From: Streptomyces sp. NBC_00440 | GTDB taxonomy: Bacteria > Actinomycetota > Actinomycetes > Streptomycetales > Streptomycetaceae | Direction: 5' to 3' | DNA length: 64,000 nucleotides | Assembly (NCBI RefSeq): GCF_036014215.1 | Contig: NZ_CP107922.1 | Coordinates: 186,001-250,000, forward strand | Shown: in pieces, positions 51,124-60,823 of the stretch | How the letters are laid out: each line of letters opens with the position of its first letter | Position numbering within the stretch: the first letter of the stretch is position 1 | Translations under genes and position numbers: made by a program | The notes under the pieces: model-generated | What the model saw: the letters and a program-made list of their open reading frames with translations, nothing else | Told to the model about the DNA's origin: nothing | Database searches by the model: none

Positions 51124-53297
51124 GCGCGACTGTCAGTCTCGCCAAGCCCTCCAGCAGCGAAGAGGCCCCGTCCTCTACCGGCACGCGGTACGTCGAGCGC
51201 GCCGAGCTGGTGCTGGGGATGCCCGACCAGAAGCCCCTCGCTCCACTGGGTCTGAACCCTGACCCACTGCAACAGCTGGCAGCTGCGATGGCCACCGTGC
51301 GCACCGGGGCCGGCCAGCGCGCGGACGTGGCTCTCGACTTGATCCCGGTCAGGGAAGGTGAGCTCACCCGCCGTCGCCGTCGGCTGCTGGCCCGCTCGAA
51401 AAGGCGTGGCCCCTCCGCGTACGGCGAGAAGCTCACCGGAGGTCTCAGTGGGGGAGGGCTGCTGGAGTCCGTCGCGGCCGGCTTGAACGGGGGCAAGACC
51501 TCTGCGGGATCGCGTGCCGGGCGTCTGCCACGGATGACGGATGTCCGTGACGGCATGGGAAAGTTCAGCCCGGGGGCGGGTGTCGTCTTCGCCGTGCAGG
51601 TCTTGCTGCGTACCGAGGCCGCGCACCCGCAGGCCGCCTTGGAACGTATGCATCAGCTGCTCGCGGCCTTCGCGATCACCTCGGGGGAGAACTACTTCAA
51701 GCCCCGTAAGCCGCGTACGCGCCGGGCCATTGCGTCCTTCGACCGGCGGTTCGCGAGGGGCGAGTTCCGTCCGCGCAAGCGGCAGTGGCTGACGGTCCCG
51801 GAGCTGGCCGGCTTCCTGAAGCCGCCGACCTGTAAGTGCAACGCCTTCAGCGTCGTACGCTCCGGCGGTCTCGTCCCGCCCGCACCAGCAAAGCTCCCCG
51901 TCTACACCGGCCAGTCCGACCTGGTGCCCCTCGGCGCTGTGACCTACCCGGACGGCCGGGAACGTATCGGCGCCGCCCGTGTGAAGGACCTGCTCTTCGG
52001 GCTGTCGCTCGGCAAGAGCGGGCACGGCAAGACAGAGGCCGCTCTCGTCCAGGCCATCGCGCTCGCTCACAACGGGTACGGCACCTGGTTCCTGGACCCG
52101 CACGGTGAGGCATGGGCGAGGGCGAAGCCGTACCTGGCTCACCCGCACATCCAGTCCCGGGTATGGGAGATCGATCTGGCCGCCGCCGAGCCGGATCAAC
52201 TGGTCGTCTCCTGGAATCTGCTGTCCATGGAGCGGCGCAAGGCATCCGACATCCAGAAGATCGTGCGCGCGGTCACCGAGGGCATCGCAGCCGCCCAGAA
52301 CTGGGGCGACCACGCCCCCCGGGCCCGGACGATCCTCGCCCGCTCAGCCCAGGCGCTGGCTCTGCTCAACATGAAGGCAGTGCAGGCCGGAAGGCCGGAT
52401 CTGCAGTGCACGCTGTTCCAGGTGCGGTCCTGGCTGACCGACGAGGACTGGCGCGAGGCGCTGCTGCCACAACTGCCCCGGCGGGTGCAGAACTACTGGA
52501 CCAAGACCTTTCCCAAGCTTGCGTCGGACTCGGTGCCCACCGTCACGTACGCCATTGACCGCCTCGACACCTCCCCGGCCCTGCAGGCGTTCTTCGGCTC
52601 CCCGCGCTCCGGCTACGACGTGCGCACCGCCATGGACACCGGCCGGGTCGTGTTCGTGTGCCCCAGCGGCTCGGAATCCGACGACCTCGTCTCCTGCCTG
52701 CTCATCCACGACCTGCACCGCGCCGGCCTCTCCCGCCAGGACACCCACCGCCACCAACGGCGCACCTTCTGGGCCTGGGGAGACGAACTCACCGCCCTGG
52801 ACTCCTCCTCCAAGGGCTTCCTCGCCGCGATCGCCGAGCAGCTGCGCAAATACGAGGTCCGGTTCATCGGCATGACACAGATGGCTTTGCGGCTCTCCGC
52901 GATCACCCGCCAGGCGCTGCTGCAGAACCAGTCCATGCTGTCGACCTGCGCCGCCGACTTCGACGAAGCCACGTTCGTGGCCCGCCGCTGGAACGGGCAG
53001 GTCAGCGCCCAGACCATCACCGAACTGCCCAAGTACCACTACGTGGTGTCGATCAACCTGGACGGCGCCCCGAGCACACCGTTCCGGGTACGGGGCCTGC
53101 CCGTCGAAGAGATCTTCGCCCACTACAACAACCCGGGCGGGATCCCCGCACTCGATGCCGCGATCGACGCCAGCATGAGCCGCCGGCCCCTCGCCGAGAT
53201 CCTCGACGAGCTCGAAGACCTCGACGCGAACATCCTCGCCCACTTCACCGGATCCCAGCCCGGCCGTGCTGGGGACCCGACCACCCTCCTCGACTAG
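51120..53297 (+). CDS. Transfer ATPase, VirD4/TraG-like coupling-protein candidate
   Basis: 725 residues from GTG 51120. Residues 1-250 have no strong motif. A P-loop domain follows with Walker A GKSGHGKTE near residue 298 and TWFLDPHGEAW just after. A later RTFWAWGDELTAL near 547 fits Walker B. It then carries FIGMTQMALRLS and ITRQALLQNQ, a pattern of TraG/VirD4-type and related pumping ATPases. No membrane helix is present; the protein encoded just upstream could supply it. It should deliver the DNA substrate to the VirB4 channel. Confidence 0.82.
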   Translation: MSATVSLAKPSSSEEAPSSTGTRYVERAELVLGMPDQKPLAPLGLNPDPLQQLAAAMATVRTGAGQRADVALDLIPVREGELTRRRRRLLARSKRRGPSAYGEKLTGGLSGGGLLESVAAGLNGGKTSAGSRAGRLPRMTDVRDGMGKFSPGAGVVFAVQVLLRTEAAHPQAALERMHQLLAAFAITSGENYFKPRKPRTRRAIASFDRRFARGEFRPRKRQWLTVPELAGFLKPPTCKCNAFSVVRSGGLVPPAPAKLPVYTGQSDLVPLGAVTYPDGRERIGAARVKDLLFGLSLGKSGHGKTEAALVQAIALAHNGYGTWFLDPHGEAWARAKPYLAHPHIQSRVWEIDLAAAEPDQLVVSWNLLSMERRKASDIQKIVRAVTEGIAAAQNWGDHAPRARTILARSAQALALLNMKAVQAGRPDLQCTLFQVRSWLTDEDWREALLPQLPRRVQNYWTKTFPKLASDSVPTVTYAIDRLDTSPALQAFFGSPRSGYDVRTAMDTGRVVFVCPSGSESDDLVSCLLIHDLHRAGLSRQDTHRHQRRTFWAWGDELTALDSSSKGFLAAIAEQLRKYEVRFIGMTQMALRLSAITRQALLQNQSMLSTCAADFDEATFVARRWNGQVSAQTITELPKYHYVVSINLDGAPSTPFRVRGLPVEEIFAHYNNPGGIPALDAAIDASMSRRPLAEILDELEDLDANILAHFTGSQPGRAGDPTTLLD

Positions 53298-53311
53298 CAC
53301 CGGAGAACGTC

Positions 53312-54256
53312 ATGCCGTACCCGCACACCGGCCCCACCGGGCTCGGACAGATCGCCCAGCAGGCCATGCAGGTCCTCTACCAGCACCGCCTGGTCTCCAC
53401 CCGGCAGATGCACCAGCTCATCACCCCCCACCACACCCGCGCCGAGTTCCTGCGCCGCCAACTCCACACCCTGCGGGCAGCCGGTATGGCCGACACGGTC
53501 GGCAGACGCCTGACCGGGCAGACCGAACTGCTGTGGTGGCTCACGGACCAGGGCGCCCGGGCCGTCGAGGCGGTCGGCCTGCTGCCCCAGCGCCCCTACC
53601 GGATGAGCCCCGAAGCAGCGCTGGGCCCCCTGCAGGAACACACCCTGGCCACCGTCGAATCCGGCCTCGCCTTCGTCGACTGGGCCCGACGCCTCGGCCA
53701 CGAATGCGGCCCCCTCGACTGGTCCCCCGAGACCGCGCACCACTACCGCGACGACAGCCGCCCCGGTGAAGACCTCTGCCTCATCCCCGACGCCGTCCTC
53801 AGCTACGTCCACACCGACACCCAAGCCAGGCAGCGCACCCTGCTGACCTTCTTCATCGAGGTCGACCGCACCCAGATGACGATCGCCCGACTCGCGCAGA
53901 AGCTCCACGCATACGCCGCCTACCACGAGTTCACCCCCCAGCCCTCCGTCCCCCGCGGCGCTCGCCCCGTACGCCGGCCCGCTTCGGCACCCGCCTGGCG
54001 CAGCCGCTACGCGGTCTTCCCCCGACTGCTCCTGGTCCTCACCGGCGCGTCCGAAGCCCGGCTGGACCGCAGGATCGCCGACCTTCGCAGCCTCGCCGCC
54101 AGCGACCCGATGCTCGCCACTACCGCGGTGCGGGCTGGTGTGACCACCCTGGACCAGCTCCGCGACCGGGGCCCGTTCGCCCCCGTCTTCACGCCCGTGT
54201 TGGGCAGCCCCGACCTCAGCGACGCATGGCTGCGCCTGCAGCCCATCGCCGCCTGA
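53312..54256 (+). CDS. Replication-relaxation family protein
   Basis: 314 residues from ATG 53312. An N-terminal winged helix (QVLYQHRLVSTRQMHQLITP, then LRRQLHTLRAAGMADTV) is followed by a nuclease-like core with TLLTFFIEVDRTQMTIARLA, matching the Replic_Relax family found beside transfer ATPases in Gram-positive plasmids. The DxD/E-type residues in the core (PDAVLSYV, FIEVDR) suggest a metal site. With no HUH relaxase seen in the window it is the best candidate for processing the transfer origin. That role is inferred. Confidence 0.8.
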   Translation: MPYPHTGPTGLGQIAQQAMQVLYQHRLVSTRQMHQLITPHHTRAEFLRRQLHTLRAAGMADTVGRRLTGQTELLWWLTDQGARAVEAVGLLPQRPYRMSPEAALGPLQEHTLATVESGLAFVDWARRLGHECGPLDWSPETAHHYRDDSRPGEDLCLIPDAVLSYVHTDTQARQRTLLTFFIEVDRTQMTIARLAQKLHAYAAYHEFTPQPSVPRGARPVRRPASAPAWRSRYAVFPRLLLVLTGASEARLDRRIADLRSLAASDPMLATTAVRAGVTTLDQLRDRGPFAPVFTPVLGSPDLSDAWLRLQPIAA

Positions 54257-54285
54257 CCGCCCCCTTCTGGAAGGACGACCACCTC

Positions 54286-54654
54286 ATGCTGTTCAGCCGC
54301 TTCAGGAAGTCACCGCCGCCCCCGGCCGCACCGGCCCCGGTCGACTACCGCGCCTGCGACGATCTCGGCGCCCTCACACGCCCGTTCTCCCCGCTCATCG
54401 GCGAAATGCTTGCCGTGTACTGCCATACCCGCCCCCTCGGAGCGCTCTCCCAGAGCGAGAAGTGCCTCGAGGAATACCGGATGACAGCCCGTCAGATCAT
54501 CCACCACCTCCTCGAAGGCTGGCAGAACCAGACCGACGATCTAGGCACGATCGACGACCTCCTCATCCACCCCCGTCAATCCCGCACGGCAAAAGTCCCC
54601 ACAACCCGGGCCGCCGAGAACGCGGCCACCCGGGACCACCACCTTGCATCGTGA
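54286..54654 (+). CDS. Hypothetical protein, 122 aa
   Basis: ATG 54286 with GGAAGG 11 bases upstream. Pro-rich near the start, then helical (LTRPFSPLIGEMLAVYCHTR, then MTARQIIHHLLEGWQNQTDD). No motif known. It follows the replication-relaxation gene with a 29-base gap and probably belongs to the same operon. Confidence 0.65.
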   Translation: MLFSRFRKSPPPPAAPAPVDYRACDDLGALTRPFSPLIGEMLAVYCHTRPLGALSQSEKCLEEYRMTARQIIHHLLEGWQNQTDDLGTIDDLLIHPRQSRTAKVPTTRAAENAATRDHHLAS

Positions 54655-54736
54655 GCGCACACCACCGGCCATCCAGCAGACTCCCTGCGCCCCTCCCCGA
54701 AGGGGGAGGGGCGGCCGGCAAGGCCCCCTGAACGAC

Positions 54737-56167
54737 GTGACACCTGACCGCCGGGCCCGGCCCCGGCCGGCTCCGGGCCCGGCCTTCACTCTCGTGCGTG
54801 ATGATTCCGAACACGAGATGGGCACGACCGCCTCCCGCCAACTGCGCCGCGCCGGCGACTTCCGAGCCGCCGCACGGTTCATGATCGGCCGGGGTATCCA
54901 TCCGAAGGCCGGCCGCACGACGCTGCGCCTCGCGGAGGTCTTCGCGGCCCGCATGGAGCGGAGTAGAGACGGGCACCTCCCGTTCAGCGTCGAGGCGACC
55001 GCACGGCAACTCGGCCTCTGCCGGCGCACGGTTCTCGCCCACGCGAAGTACCTGCGCGAGCTCGGCCTTCTCGCCTACGTGGAACACGGATCGAAGACCA
55101 ACGCGCTACGGACACGCCACGGTGCAGCCTGGACAGCCGCACACGGGTACCGCCGCACGGCCACCATCTTCGCCGCAGTCGCACCCTACGTCTGGGACGA
55201 CGCAGAGGGCCGCAGGATCGACGGCACCGGCTACACAGCCCGGCCCATCGGAGTCACCGAGCAGGGCCGGGCACACGCTATCGACACGGCCCGCCGAGTT
55301 GCTACGAAGGCCCAGGCCAGGAGCGCTTCGTGCACCCCTTCTTTGGTGGTCCCACAGGACCACCGTCAGATGCAGGTAGTGGGAGGTAAGAAATACACCC
55401 CGCGCAAGCGCGCGAGGAACCCGCAGAAGCCCTCCCTCCCGTCCTCCATCCACCCCAGCGTCTCCACGGCCGAATGCGCCCGCGGGATCGCTCTCGCCGA
55501 GCAACTGCAGCGAGAGGTGTGGTGGCTGAACCGCGGCTGCGCCCGCCGACTCGGCTACGTCCTGCGCCCGCTGACGACCAGCGGCTGGACCGTTCAGTCA
55601 CTGGCCGCCGAGCTTCTGACCTGGGGTGTACCAGGCCATCTCCGCGATCCGGCAGCATACGTACGCCACGAGCTCCAGCGCCGCCAGCAGCACGCCGGCC
55701 TGCCCGGCCCTGCCACACCAGCCGTGCGGGACGACCAGGTCGACGACACCGGCCTCCGCCACCGAGCCATGCTCCGCCGCCGACAAGAACAGAGCGCCCC
55801 GGTCTGGCATCGCTACCTCAATGAGATCCGGCCCGGCCTACGCCGCCGACAGGCCCAAGTACGCGCGAACACCCAAGCGAGGGCCCCGCAGCGCGTGGAC
55901 TACCAACCGATGATCCGCGAGAGCGAACGGGCATTCGCCCAGGCACTGCCAACTCAGTCCTGGGGCGAGGACGTGTCCGCGCGCGACGTCTACCAGGCCC
56001 GCGCGAGGGGGCTGCCCAGTCCCGCCGGCCGTGCCGCACCGGAGGACGACCGCGGATGGCTGGTGTACCTACGCGACCAGCAGGAAGCAGAGCGCGCCTG
56101 CGCCGTGCTGCGCGCCGAACTGGAGAACTGGGAAGCCGAACACGTTCTTTCGGCTCAGGCTCAGTGA
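54737..56167 (+). CDS. HTH protein of a Streptomyces plasmid/replication-type family
   Basis: 476 residues if GTG 54737 is used; GTG 54794 and ATG 54818 are alternatives. Residues about 45-115 form a winged helix (FSVEATARQLGLCRRTVLAH, then LGLLAYVEHGSKTNALRTRH). Conserved-looking central blocks follow (LFAAVAPYVWD-like, SLVVPQDHRQMQVVGGKKYT, SLAAELLTWGVPGHLRDPAA). The C-terminus is charged helix. I recall near full-length relatives in Streptomyces chromosomes and plasmids, annotated only as HTH proteins. A role in replication or regulation is possible. Confidence 0.78.
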   Translation: MTPDRRARPRPAPGPAFTLVRDDSEHEMGTTASRQLRRAGDFRAAARFMIGRGIHPKAGRTTLRLAEVFAARMERSRDGHLPFSVEATARQLGLCRRTVLAHAKYLRELGLLAYVEHGSKTNALRTRHGAAWTAAHGYRRTATIFAAVAPYVWDDAEGRRIDGTGYTARPIGVTEQGRAHAIDTARRVATKAQARSASCTPSLVVPQDHRQMQVVGGKKYTPRKRARNPQKPSLPSSIHPSVSTAECARGIALAEQLQREVWWLNRGCARRLGYVLRPLTTSGWTVQSLAAELLTWGVPGHLRDPAAYVRHELQRRQQHAGLPGPATPAVRDDQVDDTGLRHRAMLRRRQEQSAPVWHRYLNEIRPGLRRRQAQVRANTQARAPQRVDYQPMIRESERAFAQALPTQSWGEDVSARDVYQARARGLPSPAGRAAPEDDRGWLVYLRDQQEAERACAVLRAELENWEAEHVLSAQAQ

Positions 56168-56231
56168 CGGGCCAGGCGAAGGGGCCCGGGCACCAGGGGC
56201 GGGGGCCCGGCCGGGCGAATCGTCTCGCAGG

Positions 56232-56924
56232 TCAGTGCGGGGCTGCGTTGATCAGGTCCATGAGTACCCGGCGATCCGTCAGGTCCCGTGCTACCGCCGT
56301 TGCACCGGCCGCCCACAAATCCTGCTCCGAGCTGCGCCCAGAGGCCACACCCAGCACTCTCACGCCGTTGTCACGACCGGCAGCGACGTCAGCAGGCGTG
56401 TCGCCGATCAAAAGGACATCATCTGCCGTGATATCGGAGTGGCCCTGACCAGCATGTTCCATGGCCTTGCGTACCAGTTCCGCCCGCTCATCGTGATCCT
56501 CGCCGTACCCGCCCAGCTCGAAGCGGATGTGCGTATCCAGGCCGAAGGCGGCGAGCTTCACCTCGGCGGCCGTACGGATGTTGCCGGTGACCACCGTCTG
56601 TACGACCCCGCTCAAGCCGGACACCGTATCCAGGGTGGCCGCGGCGCCAGGTAGAGCGTGGCCGCGCTCCCGCAGTTCCCCGGCCCGGGCTCGGTGCAGC
56701 TCAGCAGAGCAGCGCGCGAACCTCTCGAACATCCGGCGATCGCTGTCAATGCCGTGAAGCCTCGCCGTCTCACGGAAGATGACGGGCTCGGTCATCCCGT
56801 CGACAGCGGCCTGCTCCCGCATCGGCACTCCAGTGACCTGCTCGAAGCCCTCGGCGAAGATCTCCCGGCCGACGCCACGTGTGGCGATGAGCGTGTGGTC
56901 GATGTCCCACAGAACCAACTTCAC
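56232..56924 (-). CDS. HAD-family phosphatase
   Basis: GTG 56924 with GGAGG 7 bases upstream gives 230 residues. Motif I is LWDIDHTLI (nucleophile D at about residue 7), motif II VVTGN near 120, and motif IV DVLLIGDTPADVAAG near 178; a cap domain lies between (DGMTEPVIFRETARLHG). Phosphoglycolate-phosphatase-like subgroup. The substrate is unknown. It is divergent from the XRE regulator at 57053, which may control it. Confidence 0.9.
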   Translation of the reverse strand: MKLVLWDIDHTLIATRGVGREIFAEGFEQVTGVPMREQAAVDGMTEPVIFRETARLHGIDSDRRMFERFARCSAELHRARAGELRERGHALPGAAATLDTVSGLSGVVQTVVTGNIRTAAEVKLAAFGLDTHIRFELGGYGEDHDERAELVRKAMEHAGQGHSDITADDVLLIGDTPADVAAGRDNGVRVLGVASGRSSEQDLWAAGATAVARDLTDRRVLMDLINAAPH

Positions 56925-57052
56925 TCTGCCGCCTCCGATTACCTGCCATTGCCCACCGGGCATCACCGTGTCACACGTTGGTGTACTTCCAACTGCCCGC
57001 CTGCTACCGGCGCATACGCTGGACGTACGCCAGGCAGGAGTGAGGTCCGAAC

Positions 57053-58258
57053 ATGAGCTTGCCCACGCTTCCTATCGGCGAGCGCATCCGCCATCACCGT
57101 CTCCGGCAGGGTCGCACGCAGGCGGTCGTCGCCGGCTTGTGCGGCATCACCGAGGACTACCTCTCGCAGGTGGAGCGGGGCCGGAAGACCCCCTCGTCCG
57201 AGGTGCTCGCAAGGCTCGCCGTGCAATTCGGAGTGACCGCAGGGGCGCTGCTGGGCGACCCCGTCGAGGACGTCCCACTCGCGCCCGCGACGCCAGGGGC
57301 TGACGTGGTGCGCGCGCTCCTGGGCCAACAACCCAGCGCCGGCCCCGCGCCCACCACCGCGGTGACACTGCGCGAGCGGGTGGAGAACATCTGGCGTATC
57401 TGGCAGACATCACCCACCCGGTTCACCGACGCCGAACTTCTACTGCCGGACCTGATCACAGACGTGGAGACCGCCGTACGAGCCAGCCGGCATACAACCG
57501 AGAGCGGCGAGCGCCGCGTACTGCTGCGCATCTCCGCCGACCTGTACGGACTGCTGCGCTCGTACTGCCGCCGGGCCGGGCGCCTCGACCTGGCGCTGAT
57601 GGTCGCCGACCGGGCGCTCCGCGCGGCCGAGGACGCGGACGACCCGCTGCGGATCGCCGCGGCCCAGTGGAACCTCGGCCACGTGCTGCTCTCCCAGCCA
57701 GGAGACGAACACGCCGCACGCGACACCGCCCTCCGGGCAGCCGAGGCGCTTCAGCGCGAACTGCAGGGCCCGGAGGCGGTCGCCGTCCAGGGCGCGCTGG
57801 AGCTGGTGGCGGTGGTGGCAGAAGCCCGCACCCGCCGCGCCTGGGCGGCCCGGGACAGGCTGGCCAACCGTGTCGCCCCGCTCGCGAAGCAAGCGGGGGA
57901 GGGGAACACCATGTGGACCGTCTTCGGCCCCGTGAATGCCGAACTTCACGCGGTCTCCGTAGAGATGCTCGACGGCAATGCGGTCGAAGGGCTGCGTCTG
58001 GCCGACAAGGTCGACACCGACCAGCTCCCCTCCCGCGAGCGGCGCATGACCTTCGGCCTGGAGGTAGCCCGCTGCTACGCACTGCGCAGGGAGGACGCCG
58101 CCGTCCTCGTTCACCTCCTGGAGCTCGAAGTGCTCGCGCCCGAGGATCTCCAGCGCAGTCCTCTCGCTCGGGAGCTCGTCATCTCTCTGGTGCAGCGCTC
58201 CCGGCCCACCTACCGCAAACAGGCGACGGCTCTGGCCGAGCGGCTCAGTCTGCTCTGA
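57053..58258 (+). CDS. XRE-family regulator with TPR-like C-terminus
   Basis: 401 residues. ATG 57053 with AGTGAGG upstream. Residues 8-65 form the HTH (GERIRHHRLRQGRTQAVVAG, then GITEDYLSQVERGRKTPSSE). Residues about 105-395 are repeated helix pairs (LDLALMVADRALRAAEDADD, LRIAAAQWNLGHVLLSQPG), as in the large Streptomyces family of XRE regulators with tetratricopeptide-like sensor domains. The ligand is unknown. The 128-bp divergent gap with the HAD gene probably contains its operator. Confidence 0.88.
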   Translation: MSLPTLPIGERIRHHRLRQGRTQAVVAGLCGITEDYLSQVERGRKTPSSEVLARLAVQFGVTAGALLGDPVEDVPLAPATPGADVVRALLGQQPSAGPAPTTAVTLRERVENIWRIWQTSPTRFTDAELLLPDLITDVETAVRASRHTTESGERRVLLRISADLYGLLRSYCRRAGRLDLALMVADRALRAAEDADDPLRIAAAQWNLGHVLLSQPGDEHAARDTALRAAEALQRELQGPEAVAVQGALELVAVVAEARTRRAWAARDRLANRVAPLAKQAGEGNTMWTVFGPVNAELHAVSVEMLDGNAVEGLRLADKVDTDQLPSRERRMTFGLEVARCYALRREDAAVLVHLLELEVLAPEDLQRSPLARELVISLVQRSRPTYRKQATALAERLSLL

Positions 58259-58356
58259 CGAGCCCGGCCTGCGAGCACACCCGGTCTCTCAGTCCGGGTT
58301 GAAGAGATCCTCTGCCCGTACGGTCCCCACACCTCTGGAGACCGATCACGGGAAGC

Positions 58357-58947
58357 ATGCGCATGAGCCCAACGGCAGCCGGGATCCCCGGCCACAACGG
58401 AACACTGATCGCGGCAGCTGGACAGCGGTGGGACGCCGTGCGCGTCCCGCGCTTCATCGGACTGCAGGCCCTGAACCATCTCGTCGGGCAGGAGGGCGCG
58501 ATCGTGATGGATCCCGGAAATCGCCGGGTGTATTTCCTCGTTCCACCCGGAACCACGCGATCCTGGAATCTTCCTCAGACGACGGCGCTCGGCGAGACAA
58601 GCCACGTCGTCCTGCCGGCCGACGACAAGGAGATCCCGCCCGGGCCCTACTGGCTCGTCTCGCCCCGTCGTGGCCGTCTGTGCACCAGCACGGAAGCTCT
58701 TCACAACGCGTTGCGGACTGTCCTTGGCCCCCGGCCCACCACGAACGATCAGGACCGTGTCCGGCCGGATCTGGGGAAGCAGAACATCGATCAGGTCAAA
58801 GGACTGGCTTGCGCTCTGTGCGGGGCGCGGCTGTATGCGACCCGGAGCCTCGGAGTGTTCTGTACTGGGGACCTCTTGCTGCAGGATCCGACCGAACTGT
58901 GGGCGTGTAATCCCGTCTGCCGACGAATCGACAATCCCACTCCGTGA
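58357..58947 (+). CDS. Hypothetical protein, 196 aa
   Basis: ATG 58357, or 58363 behind GGGAAG. Residues 20-115 (WDAVRVPRFIGLQALNHLVG, then YFLVPPGTTRSWNLP) match a widespread Streptomyces family of unknown function. The C-terminus has CALCGARLY and ACNPVCRR, giving a probable four-cysteine zinc site. It follows the XRE gene on the same strand. The 250 bases after it hold only the likely promoter of the Tad-like operon. Confidence 0.7.
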   Translation: MRMSPTAAGIPGHNGTLIAAAGQRWDAVRVPRFIGLQALNHLVGQEGAIVMDPGNRRVYFLVPPGTTRSWNLPQTTALGETSHVVLPADDKEIPPGPYWLVSPRRGRLCTSTEALHNALRTVLGPRPTTNDQDRVRPDLGKQNIDQVKGLACALCGARLYATRSLGVFCTGDLLLQDPTELWACNPVCRRIDNPTP

Positions 58948-59205
58948 ATTCACCGGACGCTCCGACCCCGGAGGTCCGTCAGAAGGGACAGGCGGCAAAC
59001 GAATCGCCTCTGATGTTCTCGCCGTGCGGGATTGTGTCGGTTTATGGCCCGAGGTGTGGTGTGAACTGGTAATACGGGCTGTGTTGTTGGGGGATCTTTG
59101 CGTAACGTAGGGGAACAGGCGGTCACCTGTGGCTGCTGGTGCAGCCAGCAAGCGCATCACGCCGCAGGTCAGCATGGTGCCGCCGAGAACGTACGGGGAG
59201 GCGTA

Positions 59206-59796
59206 GTGGCACAGCCAGCACGATCGGAACGTCGGGTTCGCAACCGGGGAGTTCGGCCCGCAGTCGTCTTTCTCGCGGCATGCACTCTCGTAACGCTGTC
59301 CGCTTGCAGTTCCGACGGTGGCGATCCCACTGAAAACAAGCCGACCAGCGCCTCCCCCTCGCCGACCGTCGACGCGAAGGAAGCCCAAGCACGGAAGGCT
59401 GTACTGACTGCCTATTCCGGCATGCGGCAGGAGCAGACGAAGGCGTACGCGGTGGGAAAAGACTCCGGGACGAAGCTCAATACCTACGCCTCGGACAAGG
59501 CACTCGCCAAGATCGAAGGTGAGCTTTTCCAGTACCGGCAGGCCGGCGTCGTCTTCAAGGGCAAGCCGAAGAGCATCGCCAAGGTGACGGCTATCGATCT
59601 CGCACAGTCTCCCCACAAGGCCATGGTGTCTGAGTGCTTCATCACCACGGACTGGACTGCGGTGAAGAAGGACAGCGGTAAGGACGTCACCAGCCCCAAT
59701 CAGGTTCACCGGTACACGGTGACCGGCTCAGTACGCACGATCGGCGATCGGTGGATGGTCGTGGACTACGCAGTCGACAAGCAGCACACATGCTGA
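59206..59796 (+). CDS. Secreted lipoprotein opening the Tad-like operon
   Basis: GTG 59206 with GGGGAGG upstream; 196 residues. Basic N-terminus, hydrophobic stretch and lipobox LSAC (cysteine near residue 34). A Ser/Thr/Pro linker and a soluble NTF2-like domain follow (AVLTAYSGMRQEQTKAYAVG, then YTVTGSVRTIGDRWMVVDY). Its stop overlaps the next start by seven bases. Likely an outer-face accessory of the secretion system. Confidence 0.82.
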   Translation: MAQPARSERRVRNRGVRPAVVFLAACTLVTLSACSSDGGDPTENKPTSASPSPTVDAKEAQARKAVLTAYSGMRQEQTKAYAVGKDSGTKLNTYASDKALAKIEGELFQYRQAGVVFKGKPKSIAKVTAIDLAQSPHKAMVSECFITTDWTAVKKDSGKDVTSPNQVHRYTVTGSVRTIGDRWMVVDYAVDKQHTC

Positions 59797-60788
59797 GGAA
59801 AGCCACAGGCACCGTCGGGCTCGCGATCGTACTGACGCTTGCCGGTGCCCCGATCGCGGAGGCGAACCCCCACCCGAAGCCGACCATTGCCCCACCCACG
59901 GACTGCGGCGACATGTCCGTCTGTATCGGGGCCGGGGTTGGCGGCTCGGACAGTAAGCCCGCCGCCCCGGAACATGGCCGCACCGGCAAGACCGCAGCGC
60001 GGAAGCCGGGCAAGAAGCCAACCTGTGACGTCTACGCAGGCCCTGGCTACGTCACCGTGGGCGACCCCGGACCGCAGACCGGCACAATCAAAATGCCCTG
60101 CAACGACCCTGAACTCGGCCAGTTCTCCGGTGGCTGTTACTACAAGACGGCTCAGCCGCAGCCTCCGGCCAGCGACCCCGCGTGGAAGGGCCACAAGCCC
60201 GGGAGCGGAGCGATCTACCAGCGCACCTGCCCCATCGGCACTTCCGACGATCCCAACAACACCCAGTTGCAGGGCTTCGTTTGGATGGCCAAGCCTCCGG
60301 CGGCCGCAGCAGTGGACCCTGCGCAGCTCGCGCGGGAAGCCGTCGACAAAATGACGCTGCTCGGCCCGAGAATCGGGATCACACCCAAGCCCGGTGGCAA
60401 GGGCGTAGTGGGCATGCCGGTCTACATGTGGACAGCGAAAGGCGCCGAGACCTACGGCCCGAACGTCGCCAGCGCGTCGGCCGGCGGGGTGACCGTGAAG
60501 GCCACCGCGAAGGTCTCCAAGATCGTCTGGAATCTCGGAGACGGATCCAGCGTCACGTGCACCACGGCCGGCACCCCCTACCGCGCCGAGTACGGCAAGA
60601 ACCCCTCCCCGGACTGCGGCCACCATTACAGCGAACCGTCCTCGACTCAGCCGTCGGGGAAGTTCCACGTCACCGCCACTTCGACCTGGTCGATCGACTG
60701 GCAGGGCGGCGGCCAGACCGGCCAGCTCACCGAGGTCAGGAACAGCGCCGTGGACATCACGGTCGTTGAGGTCCAGGTCCTCAACTAA
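59790..60788 (+). CDS. Secreted protein of the Tad-like operon, 332 aa
   Basis: ATG 59790 starts a signal peptide (LRKATGTVGLAIVLTLAGAP, cleavage near AEA). The mature part has several cysteines (TDCGDMSVCIGAG, TCDVYAGPGYVT, GGCYYKT) and a beta-rich C-terminal domain with IVWNLGDGSSVTC and HYSEPSSTQPSGKFHVTATS, resembling a PKD-like fold. Similar secreted proteins sit at the head of Streptomyces clusters with CpaF-type ATPases. Role unknown, probably extracellular. Confidence 0.75.
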   Translation: MLRKATGTVGLAIVLTLAGAPIAEANPHPKPTIAPPTDCGDMSVCIGAGVGGSDSKPAAPEHGRTGKTAARKPGKKPTCDVYAGPGYVTVGDPGPQTGTIKMPCNDPELGQFSGGCYYKTAQPQPPASDPAWKGHKPGSGAIYQRTCPIGTSDDPNNTQLQGFVWMAKPPAAAAVDPAQLAREAVDKMTLLGPRIGITPKPGGKGVVGMPVYMWTAKGAETYGPNVASASAGGVTVKATAKVSKIVWNLGDGSSVTCTTAGTPYRAEYGKNPSPDCGHHYSEPSSTQPSGKFHVTATSTWSIDWQGGGQTGQLTEVRNSAVDITVVEVQVLN

Positions 60789-60823
60789 GCGTTCACGAAA
60801 AGACTTGAAAGGCCCCTCGCCGC

